From Gammaproteobacteria bacterium (GTDB taxonomy: Bacteria > Pseudomonadota > Gammaproteobacteria > Pseudomonadales > Pseudohongiellaceae), in NCBI GenBank assembly GCA_021773355.1, contig JAJFKE010000023.1, forward strand, positions 124,001-188,000: a stretch of DNA of 64,000 nucleotides, written 5' to 3'. Below are positions 40,301 to 49,183 of this stretch, piece by piece. The first letter of the stretch is position 1; each line of letters opens with the position of its first letter. A program made the position numbers and the translations under genes. Below the pieces are notes generated by a model, which made no database searches, had not been told where the DNA came from, and saw only the letters and a list, made by a program, of their open reading frames with translations.

Positions 40301-41737
40301 CTGACTCAGTCCAACGCGCAGGCAGCCGAGTTATTTGGTTATTCTTCAACAGAGCTCCATAAGCTGTCATTAGAAATTTTGATTCCAACGCGCTATCGCG
40401 AACAGCACAGGAAACAACACAGTAAATTCCTGAGTAATCCAACGCCCCGCCAAATGGGAGCGGGACTGGAGCTATACTGTTTAAACAAGGCTGGCAGGGA
40501 GATACCTGTAGAAATCAGTCTTAGCCCTATAATAGTCGCCGGCGAAACTACTACCATGGTGAGAGTGCGCGATGTCACCGAACAATTGCGGCATCAAAAA
40601 ATATTAAAGGCGGCGAAAGAAGACGCGGAACAGGCGAACCGCGCCAAATCCCGATTTCTTGCTGCCGCCAGCCATGACCTGCGACAACCGCTGCAATCTA
40701 TCAGCATGTATTTGGGTGCGCTTTCTGCCAAAACTTCAGCCAAAGATCGAAAAGCAATAATCGAGCAGACAAAGATATCCCTTTTCACAATCAATCGGCT
40801 GCTTAATGCGCTGCTGGATATCTCGAAATTGGAATCTGGCATGGTGCAGCCAGAAATAGTTGATTTTAAGTTAGAGGAAGTAATGCGCCGAGTTTACAAT
40901 ACCGAGGCCCCTCAAGCTGAAGAGAAAAATCAGAATATTTCGATTGTCCATTGTTCGCGCAGCGTGCGAACCGATAGCACGCTACTGGAAATAGTGCTCA
41001 CCAATATAGTCGCCAATGCGATTCGCTATACGCCAAAAAATGGCCGCATCGTGATTGGCTGTCGCCGTCGCAAGAACTTTGTCGAAATTCAGGTATGTGA
41101 CACCGGCATAGGCATACCCGGCGACGAGATTGAGAATATTTTTGATGAATACGTACAATTGGAATATTTCGGACAGCGTTCATCCAAGGGTCTTGGCCTG
41201 GGATTGGCAATTGTTAAGCGCATAACAGAGCTACTAAATCTGGAATTAACTGTTACATCAAAAGTTAACCAAGGTACGACTTTTAGCCTGCTACTGCCAC
41301 TCGCCAAACAAGCCACGAATTCTAATCCCAACCCCGACGACAAACCCGGCGAAGGAAAACCCAATACTGCGCTTATTTTGTTAGTGGAGGACGATAGTGC
41401 CGTTTTGAAATCAACGCAATTGTTTTTGCAGCTGTCGGGGTTTCGAGTACTAAGCGCGCGGAATGCTACCGAAGCTCGCGAGAAATTTCTAAACAGCAAG
41501 GAACAGCCGGAAATTATCGTTTCCGATTATGGTTTAAGAGACGGTGAAAATGGTCTTCAAATAATTAGCGATATTCGGGATATCTCCAGACGCGATTTGC
41601 CAGCGATATTAATGACGGGAGACACTTCCAGCGAACGCTCTCAGCAGGCTGAACAAGCGCATTGCAAGATAATATTCAAACCCATCGACTCTTCCAGCCT
41701 GCTGCAATCCATAGACGAGGCGCTTAAGGGCGAATAA
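37367..41737 (+). CDS. CheB-CheR-PAS-histidine kinase-receiver hybrid
   Basis: A 1456-residue sensor hybrid. In order: a CheB methylesterase domain (about 10-190, catalytic S16 in GASAGG, H45 in QHLD, D in GTGHDG near 138), a CheR methyltransferase (about 200-470, GCASGEEAYSI and LDFLCCRNVLIYF), a long Glu/Leu/Asn coiled coil (about 640-730), PAS domains up to 1090, HisKA with the phospho-histidine near 1102 (SHDLRQPLQS), HATPase (GIGIPGDE, GLGLGLAI) and a C-terminal receiver with an aspartate near 1386 (IVSDYG). All catalytic motifs look intact. No chemotaxis operon surrounds it. Such hybrids sense unknown stress signals and could phosphorylate the FixJ regulator. Confidence 0.93.
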   Translation: MTGINRNSPGFAVGIGASAGGLEVLKTVVSTLPKNRKTAYLLIQHLDPDYPTVLDKILSKHASLPIKMIEANTPLLPDTIYICPSDKSCVVKNDKVILQKLGRLPARHSIDVLLESLAQSYGDRAVGIVLSGTGHDGVNGMREIKAAGGWTIAQDPTTAKFASMPQAIIDLHLADLTVSPENIGKLLASTILANDSAASKLPVADSGDEMEELLELLRSKTGFNIYRYNSAMLLRRINRRMAANGAKDMKQYRDLVESSSSEAGVLIKDLFITVTGFFRDRQVFDAVAKLLHNLVKAKHKHDSLRVWVAGCASGEEAYSIAILLAEELQLLKKPLKIHIFATDVDNNNISIARKGIYSAQVVQNIPKSLLDKYFIKLNGQFQVNTVIRDLLVFAQHDLLADPPFSNLDFLCCRNVLIYFNKDSKRKLIESFHYALKAGGYLLIGSSESTGRGDKLFKPIDRKLKLYQQIGEQNILPSIEHSNSTTKIAKPDTTVSKQASLEQEIYRAFFEECAPPAILLNDRFEILHISGDVNPYIKIPQGVMKANLLDMALPELRLEMRKLMQTARRNATIVRGSKITLKPEAAKSKESARRQTLTLVAIPFDDQSKHGAENILLLFEAGSEPNTELPSTSEDEQTLALEQELAASRDQLQSNYASLESANNELQSLSDEFLATSEELQSSNEELQSTNEELQSSNEELISVNEELRNLTDELTQTNAELQSILDTSLAGTILLNRDLAITRYSASCSEIFELLPEQENQYQLLMTKLGSVAELAEKMHKALDSGLAQQYQINLQEKFFLVKIFPVRDTSSDQIANLVIAFYDESERLQQEQDARLLAAIVKDSNDSIFVQDIDGKILHWNHGSQKMYGYDENEALAMNVTVLIPAGLREDYQQYIDELIEQDKENYESREIQRITRSGAQINVWLTATLLRNHQGEPEYIAITEHNITDQKRDAERLRTIFESSPDAMIITDSDGLLTQSNAQAAELFGYSSTELHKLSLEILIPTRYREQHRKQHSKFLSNPTPRQMGAGLELYCLNKAGREIPVEISLSPIIVAGETTTMVRVRDVTEQLRHQKILKAAKEDAEQANRAKSRFLAAASHDLRQPLQSISMYLGALSAKTSAKDRKAIIEQTKISLFTINRLLNALLDISKLESGMVQPEIVDFKLEEVMRRVYNTEAPQAEEKNQNISIVHCSRSVRTDSTLLEIVLTNIVANAIRYTPKNGRIVIGCRRRKNFVEIQVCDTGIGIPGDEIENIFDEYVQLEYFGQRSSKGLGLGLAIVKRITELLNLELTVTSKVNQGTTFSLLLPLAKQATNSNPNPDDKPGEGKPNTALILLVEDDSAVLKSTQLFLQLSGFRVLSARNATEAREKFLNSKEQPEIIVSDYGLRDGENGLQIISDIRDISRRDLPAILMTGDTSSERSQQAEQAHCKIIFKPIDSSSLLQSIDEALKGE

Positions 41738-41742
41738 TCTAA

Positions 41743-41783
41743 TTGACCTCCGTCAATTCGCTGCCCTCGTTTTTCGCTATCCT
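41743..41783 (+). promoter_or_regulatory. Perfect FNR/FixK palindrome and -10 before hsp20
   Basis: Positions 41743-41756 read TTGAC-CTCC-GTCAA. TATCCT at 41778-41783 starts 28.5 bp from the centre, placing the palindrome near -41.5, as in class II FNR promoters. The 16-bp string around it recurs in reverse at 10124-10139. Confidence 0.65.
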
Positions 41784-41826
41784 GAGAATTTATAGACGTC
41801 TACATTTTTAGCGAGGAGCGATAGTC

Positions 41827-42285
41827 ATGTTATTAAGCAAATATGAACCGGTGCATTTTCTAAATCGAATGCAATCTGACCTGAATGACTTCTTCAGGAT
41901 GAACGGGAACACGCGCTTGCCGTCGATCTTTGACGACAACAGTGATCTGCTATCAGCCGAATGGATACCCTCGGTAGATGTTAAGGAGAATAGCAAGCAA
42001 TTTACTATCACCGTTGATGTACCCGGGGTCGATCCGAAAGATATACAGGTGTCCATGGAGAACGGCTATCTCTCCATTAAGGGTGAGCGCAAGGAAGAGA
42101 AGGAACAGACCAAGGATGATCGAAAAATTAAGGAGTGTTCCTACGGATCATTTGAGCGACGCTTTAGTATGCCGGATACAGCAAACGCGGAACGCGTGAC
42201 CGCGAAAAACAAAAACGGTGTGCTTACGGTTACCATTGCGAAGAAGAAGGCCACGAAGCCAAAGTTGATTGAGATTAAGTCCTAA
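41827..42285 (+). CDS. Small heat-shock protein Hsp20
   Basis: ATP-independent holdase chaperone of 152 residues. The alpha-crystallin domain spans about 45-140 (WIPSVDVKENSKQFTITVDVPGV, GYLSIKGERKEE, SYGSFERRFSMP, AKNKNGVLTVTIAKK), and a C-terminal I-x-I anchor (IEI) is present. The start is the ATG at 41827 after GCGAGGAGCG. It follows the hybrid kinase by 89 bp, has its own FNR-type promoter and ends in a strong terminator, so it is monocistronic. Control by low oxygen rather than heat alone is inferred. Confidence 0.95.
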   Translation: MLLSKYEPVHFLNRMQSDLNDFFRMNGNTRLPSIFDDNSDLLSAEWIPSVDVKENSKQFTITVDVPGVDPKDIQVSMENGYLSIKGERKEEKEQTKDDRKIKECSYGSFERRFSMPDTANAERVTAKNKNGVLTVTIAKKKATKPKLIEIKS

Positions 42286-42309
42286 GCATCCCCGGCAGTA
42301 ATGCCGCAT

Positions 42310-42359
42310 TTCGGCGTCGGAATAAGTCGGTGACTTTATTCCGGCGCCGAATTTTTTTT
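42310..42359 (+). terminator. Rho-independent terminator of hsp20
   Basis: Arms 42310-42325 and 42336-42351 pair at 15 of 16 positions, the remaining one being a G-T wobble, and a run of eight T (42352-42359) follows. It lies 25 bp after the hsp20 stop and would also stall converging transcription from pgm. Confidence 0.9.
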
Positions 42360-42485
42360 GAATCAAGTTATCAAGTTATAGCAGCCTGACTATTTCTTCC
42401 TCTGTACCTGCTTGCCTGGCAGACACTTAAGAGACGATTTGATAACTGCCAAGCAACTATTAGGTAACTGCTAGGTAAGTAACTA

Positions 42486-44577
<2,092 letters not shown>

Positions 44578-46461
44578 ATGACACAGATCGATAATAACAA
44601 AGCAGCCCCGCCACCCCGCCCTCAACATTGGATGGATATATTCGTCGTAGGCTTGTTGCTATTTACCTTATTTTCTTTTTTTGACTATGGTGACAAGGGC
44701 GCTGAAGAAATAGCTTATTCTGAGTTTAAGCAGATGCTGCGTGACAACCGGATTCAAAACGTTCTGATCAGAGGAGACGAGATTAGCGGAAGTTATCGAA
44801 TTCAGCGCGACGAATTCACCGAATTCACCACCACTTTCCCGCCAATGGATGACTATGATCTTTTTCCTCTATTGGAAGAGAACGACATCGAGGTACGAGT
44901 TAGCTCCACCGATCAATCCATCTGGACGATGTTATTTATCAACTTTCTACCCTGGCTGCTGATCATTGGTATTTTCATGTTGACCAGCCGCATGATTAGA
45001 AGCGGCGGCAAGGGCTTCGCCGATGGCGGCATATTTGCCTTTACCAAGTCGAAGGCCAGGTTAAGCAAAGAGGGCGATATCAAGGTAGGCTATGGCGATA
45101 TCGCCGGATTGACTCATGCCAAAGAAGACCTCGGCGAAGTTATTGATTTTCTGCGTAATCCGGAAAAATATCGAGCAATCGGTGCCAAAATCCCGAAAGG
45201 CATCCTGTTGGTAGGCCCTCCCGGCACCGGCAAAACCCTGCTAGCTCGAGCAACGGCGGCAGAAGCAGGAGTGCCGTTTTTCAGCATAACCGGTTCTGAA
45301 TTTGTTGAAATGTTCGTGGGCGTAGGCGCATCCCGAGTTCGGGATATGTATAAAGAGGCGAGAAAAGTAGCTCCCGCACTGATATTCATTGACGAGATAG
45401 ACTCAGTCGGTAGAGCCAGAAGCAGTATCAACGGTGTCGGTAACGATGAACGAGAGCAGACTTTGAACCAGATACTGGCAGAGATGGATGGTTTCAGCGG
45501 CGACGAAGCAGTGGTAGTCATTGCCGCGACAAACAGGCCCGACATTCTCGATAGCGCCTTGACCAGACCAGGAAGATTTGACCGCAAGGTAGTCCTCGAT
45601 TTACCGCAGCGTCAGGCCCGACTCGACATCTTAAAGGTACATTCCAGAAATGTCGCCATGGACGGGAATCTCGATCTGGATACCATCGCCGCGTCCACTG
45701 CCGGTTTTTCTGGCGCCGATCTTGCCAACTTGATTAACGAAGCAGCATTGCTGGCAGCAAGGGATGGAAAAACTCTGGTGGATAACAGCTATCTGGAAAG
45801 CGCCAGGGATAAAATCGTCATGGGGGAGAAACGGGAATCCATGTTGAACGAAGAGGAACGCCGACGAGCAGCCTATCACGAAGCCGGACATGCCCTCACC
45901 GCCTACCATATGCCCCACGCCGATCTACTGCGAAAAGTCAGTATCATTCCACGGGGTTTGGCCCTGGGATTTACCGAACAGACTCCGGCAGAAGACAAAC
46001 TCGCATTTGGGCAGCATTACCTGGAAGACAGAATTGCGATTATGTTGGGGGGCCGCTGTGCGGAACAGCTGGTGTTTAACGAAGTGAGTTCGGGAGCGGC
46101 AAATGATTTACAACAGGCTACCCTGTTGGCGAAACACATGGTAACGGAATGGGGTATGAGCAAACAGTTGGGGCCACTAAGTTTTCATGGAAGTGAAGAG
46201 AGCTTTCCAGGCCAGGAGTTTCTGGTTCGCAAAGACTACAGTGAACACACGGCAGAATTAATCGATGAGGAAGTCAGCAAGCTGGTTACGGAAAATGAAC
46301 AACGAGCCAGCACAATGTTAAAAGAGCATCATGCCGAACTCGAAATACTGGCCGCGGCATTGCTGGAAAAAGAAACCCTAAGCGACAAGGATATTTTGGA
46401 ATTATTGTCTGCAAGCAATATCCCGAAGAAATCCGAAACAGCGATTGGATTGTTAAATTAA
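44578..46461 (+). CDS. ftsH: FtsH-family AAA+ membrane protease
   Basis: ATP-dependent membrane zinc protease of 627 residues. Two N-terminal membrane helices (about 20-38 and 118-137) flank a periplasmic domain. The AAA domain has Walker A GPPGTGKT at 213-220, Walker B FIDEID and the pore motif FVGVGASRVR. The zinc site is HEAGH (H434, E435, H438) with the third ligand in AANDLQQAT. The second-region-of-homology arginines (TRPGRFD) are present. It stands alone, away from the rrmJ context of housekeeping ftsH, so a second, stress-specific copy is likely but unproven. Confidence 0.93.
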   Translation: MTQIDNNKAAPPPRPQHWMDIFVVGLLLFTLFSFFDYGDKGAEEIAYSEFKQMLRDNRIQNVLIRGDEISGSYRIQRDEFTEFTTTFPPMDDYDLFPLLEENDIEVRVSSTDQSIWTMLFINFLPWLLIIGIFMLTSRMIRSGGKGFADGGIFAFTKSKARLSKEGDIKVGYGDIAGLTHAKEDLGEVIDFLRNPEKYRAIGAKIPKGILLVGPPGTGKTLLARATAAEAGVPFFSITGSEFVEMFVGVGASRVRDMYKEARKVAPALIFIDEIDSVGRARSSINGVGNDEREQTLNQILAEMDGFSGDEAVVVIAATNRPDILDSALTRPGRFDRKVVLDLPQRQARLDILKVHSRNVAMDGNLDLDTIAASTAGFSGADLANLINEAALLAARDGKTLVDNSYLESARDKIVMGEKRESMLNEEERRRAAYHEAGHALTAYHMPHADLLRKVSIIPRGLALGFTEQTPAEDKLAFGQHYLEDRIAIMLGGRCAEQLVFNEVSSGAANDLQQATLLAKHMVTEWGMSKQLGPLSFHGSEESFPGQEFLVRKDYSEHTAELIDEEVSKLVTENEQRASTMLKEHHAELEILAAALLEKETLSDKDILELLSASNIPKKSETAIGLLN

Positions 46462-46722
46462 ACTCAATCCTATTCCTGTGTACATTGCGGCTGATTACAG
46501 CTAGGGATTTTGCAAGGGAGCATAGGATTGGTCATGTACGTCCCTTACTAAGGTTAGGTGGGACTTATTGGCTCGATCTATTGACACAGTGGATACAGCT
46601 TGTAAAAAGCGCCAGGAGAAACTGTCTAAATTGCCAAGCTCGATCCAGAACAGCCATGGGGAACTATTTCATTCGGTTGCCAAAATCACTGCTTTGAACC
46701 CGGTTTATTGGAGTTAAACTCT

Positions 46723-47175
46723 ATGATACATCTACCAAGACCAGCAATTTTTCGACTCCTGTTTTTGGCCTTAACTGTCTTAGTCAGCAATGGCTGCAGC
46801 GATCTTGCCAGCACCGTTCGCAAAATAACCTATCCACCGGATTTCAAATATGTGAGCGGGCAGGAATTACGCTCAAACATGCATCAGTTGGCATTTCAGC
46901 TGCAGCAACTCGATCAAGCTCTGACAGAAGACGACGCCCTGCACGCGGATCAACAACGGCAAGTGTTGGAGACCTTGCGCAGTATAGAGACAATTAGCAG
47001 CAGGCTGCTAGCTGGCGAAGCAGGCTCTAACCATCCATTTCTGTATGACCATATGAGTGACTTCGTAAACGATGTCAGCCAGGCTCGCAATGCCGCATCT
47101 CTGGACCCGCCTCGCTACTATTTGGCCGGCCGGGTTTCCGGTAGCTGCGCGAACTGTCACCAGATCAATCGCTGA
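46723..47175 (+). CDS. Lipoprotein with C-terminal c-type heme motif
   Basis: A 150-residue secreted lipoprotein. The signal peptide ends in a lipobox (VSNGC, C25), the middle is a helical bundle rich in Gln and Leu, and the last residues contain C142-x-x-C-H146 (SCANCHQ), a covalent heme-c attachment motif. A distal methionine or histidine ligand is not obvious. The ATG at 46723 (GGAG about 9 nt before) is preferred to a TTG at 46708. The overall fold recalls cytochrome c' or c556 helical bundles, where CxxCH also lies at the C-terminus. An electron-transfer or sensor role is inferred. The 261 bp upstream (46462-46722) is empty. Confidence 0.8.
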   Translation: MIHLPRPAIFRLLFLALTVLVSNGCSDLASTVRKITYPPDFKYVSGQELRSNMHQLAFQLQQLDQALTEDDALHADQQRQVLETLRSIETISSRLLAGEAGSNHPFLYDHMSDFVNDVSQARNAASLDPPRYYLAGRVSGSCANCHQINR

Positions 47176-47371
47176 TAGTCGATCACCATAAATGGGCGCA
47201 GACCTTGCAGTCATGCACAGTATTTACTCGGTGCATAGTTAAATGCAGGGGCGGCCTTGGGCGGTTTAACTATTGCGCTCGAGATCGGATCAAAAAATGG
47301 AACCGCGGGCTAAGGAACAGCTGTTAAGTTAGAGAAAGTCAATCTGACGCCCCACTTTAGCTAGAGTCGCA

Positions 47372-47725
47372 ATGGCAAAGAAATCACCAACAGTCGAGCA
47401 GTATATTGCAGAGAGAACTGCACCGATTCGCACAGTCCTGGAAGCGTTGCGCCTTTTACTGAAATCGACGCTGCCCGGATCAACAGAGGGAATGAAGTGG
47501 GGAGCACCAATCTATGGCGACCCCGATGGTCGCCCGCTGGTCTACCTTTATGGTGGGAAAGACCATGTAAACCTTGGTTTCCTGCGCGGAGCCGAACTCG
47601 ATGATCCGGACGAGCTACTAGGAGGCAGCGGCAAGTCTACGCGAACTTTGAAGATCTATCCGGGTGATGATATTCCACAAGAGGCGATCCGCATCTTCCT
47701 AAATCAATGTGCTGAATTTAAATAG
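47372..47725 (+). CDS. DUF1801-domain protein
   Basis: A 117-residue soluble protein of the DUF1801 (YdhG-like) family: VEQYIAERTAPIRTVLEALR, EGMKWGAPIYG and the central VYLYGGKDHVNLGFLRG are family-typical. Its biochemical role is unknown. It stands alone with 196 bp before and 250 bp after; no regulator site was seen upstream. The start is the only ATG that preserves the family N-terminus. Confidence 0.85.
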   Translation: MAKKSPTVEQYIAERTAPIRTVLEALRLLLKSTLPGSTEGMKWGAPIYGDPDGRPLVYLYGGKDHVNLGFLRGAELDDPDELLGGSGKSTRTLKIYPGDDIPQEAIRIFLNQCAEFK

Positions 47726-47975
47726 ACGCTGGGACACGGCACCCCGTGGTCAAAATCTATATTCGGTGGGAATAGCTATCTAAAGCTGTGTTGCTAAAGA
47801 CAGTCGGCGGTTGATGCGCTGAAGATCTGACGGATGCAAGTATTCTTGCCTACCTAATAATGGCATGCCCTCTAAAATCCAGTAGGATTTTGCGTTGCCA
47901 GAGCTGAAAAAACTATTGAACCAAATTCAGGTCTGCCACGACTGTAGGTCTAAAGCGCTCATTGAGGTGGATGTT

Positions 47976-48875
47976 ATGTCAAAGAAAAGTATTGAGGAGC
48001 AACATTCAGACACCGCCATGGTGGCTGCTGCTTTCCGGGCAGTGGCCCACAGAGAGTTTGCTAATTCCATTTTCGGGTCGGATGATCTGGCTCGGCACTT
48101 CATTCCCCCATTTCAGAAATTCCTCATAAAATTCAAAACAATCAGAAACCTGGGAATAAAAAGGCATAACAAATATACGCCGGGAGGCTTCGCCTATGTA
48201 GTTGCACGAACGGCATTTTTTGATCGGATTTTTGTTGAGGCTGTAAAAAGCGGCACAACGCAGATTGTTCTCGTAGGCGCCGGTTACGACACAAGGGCAT
48301 ATCGGTATGCTAACTTGTGCGCAGATTGTAAGGTGATAGAACTGGATATCGAAACAACTCAAGCAAGAAAGAAGCATTGCCTGGAAAGAGCTGGCATCGC
48401 TATACCAGGCAATATTACCTTCGCCCCCATAAATTTTAATCGAGATTCCTTGTCCAACATCTTGCTGAACGCAGGATACGACGCTAGTGAGAAAACCCTG
48501 TTCTTATGGGAAGGCGTGAGTATGTATCTTGAGAAAGAGGCCGTTAACGCCATGTTGCAATTTGTCAGCGCTTGCCGGCACCAGGAAAGCTTGATTGTAT
48601 TTGACTACATTGCTTCGATTAGAGCAGAGGATGTTCACAGTCACTACGGCGTTAAGACCTGGCAAGAAACCTGGCGCAAATACCGCCAAGCGGAGCCATT
48701 TAAATTCGACATCGACGAAACCCGGATAAAATCATTTTTGCGCGACAGAGGCCTAAACATGCAGAGCCATTGGCTCAGTGTAGATATAGAAAACCAATTC
48801 TTACCCTATAGCAACGCGGAAGATTTAGCCAAGGTGGCTGGCTGGTTTAGATTTGTTACCGCATCGCCTGCTTAG
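47976..48875 (+). CDS. SAM-dependent methyltransferase (PF04072-type)
   Basis: A 299-residue class I methyltransferase of the leucine-carboxyl-methyltransferase-like family. The SAM motif is IVLVGAGYDTRAYR, followed by acidic VIELDIETTQARK and the post-motif LFLWEGVSMYLEKEAVNAML. Bacterial members methylate carboxyl groups of small acids or polyketide-like products; the substrate is unknown. The ATG at 47976 with GAGGTGG 6 nt upstream is chosen over a TTG at 47895. It is isolated on both sides. Confidence 0.88.
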   Translation: MSKKSIEEQHSDTAMVAAAFRAVAHREFANSIFGSDDLARHFIPPFQKFLIKFKTIRNLGIKRHNKYTPGGFAYVVARTAFFDRIFVEAVKSGTTQIVLVGAGYDTRAYRYANLCADCKVIELDIETTQARKKHCLERAGIAIPGNITFAPINFNRDSLSNILLNAGYDASEKTLFLWEGVSMYLEKEAVNAMLQFVSACRHQESLIVFDYIASIRAEDVHSHYGVKTWQETWRKYRQAEPFKFDIDETRIKSFLRDRGLNMQSHWLSVDIENQFLPYSNAEDLAKVAGWFRFVTASPA

Positions 48876-49130
48876 TCAAGTTGCTGCCCCCTAAATCTCC
48901 GCCTTGGGAAGATGATTCAGTGAGCATTGCATGAATCATTTCTACTGTTCTCGCCTGCTCACGGCTTGACAGCAGGCTCTAGCAACTTACGACTTAAGCA
49001 GCTGTTCTGTGTCCCAGGGAATCTTCATCAGGACTAATATGACCCATGGTCGTAAGACATGGGAGATTGAGTAATTGAGAACGAAAGCCTTCTGGAATTA
49101 ATGTAATCTAATAAATACGCACTCTACTGA

Positions 49131-49170
49131 TTGATCACAATTAAGCAGTTGAGCACTAAGTTGTTATTCT
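49131..49170 (+). promoter_or_regulatory. FNR-type site and -10 before the dikinase gene
   Basis: Positions 49131-49144 read TTGAT-CACA-ATTAA, nine of ten arm positions of the FNR consensus. TATTCT at 49165-49170 starts 27.5 bp from the centre. The predicted start near 49177 would leave a leader of only about 7 nt, so the mRNA may be almost leaderless, in line with the absence of a Shine-Dalgarno. The gap 48876-49183 has no gene. Confidence 0.5.
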
Positions 49171-49183
49171 GTTGGTGTCCCCC

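Noticed and set aside
46485-46697. 70-residue open frame after ftsH
   Set aside because: Its composition is arginine- and leucine-rich without a fold pattern, and no ribosome site or homology was recognised.
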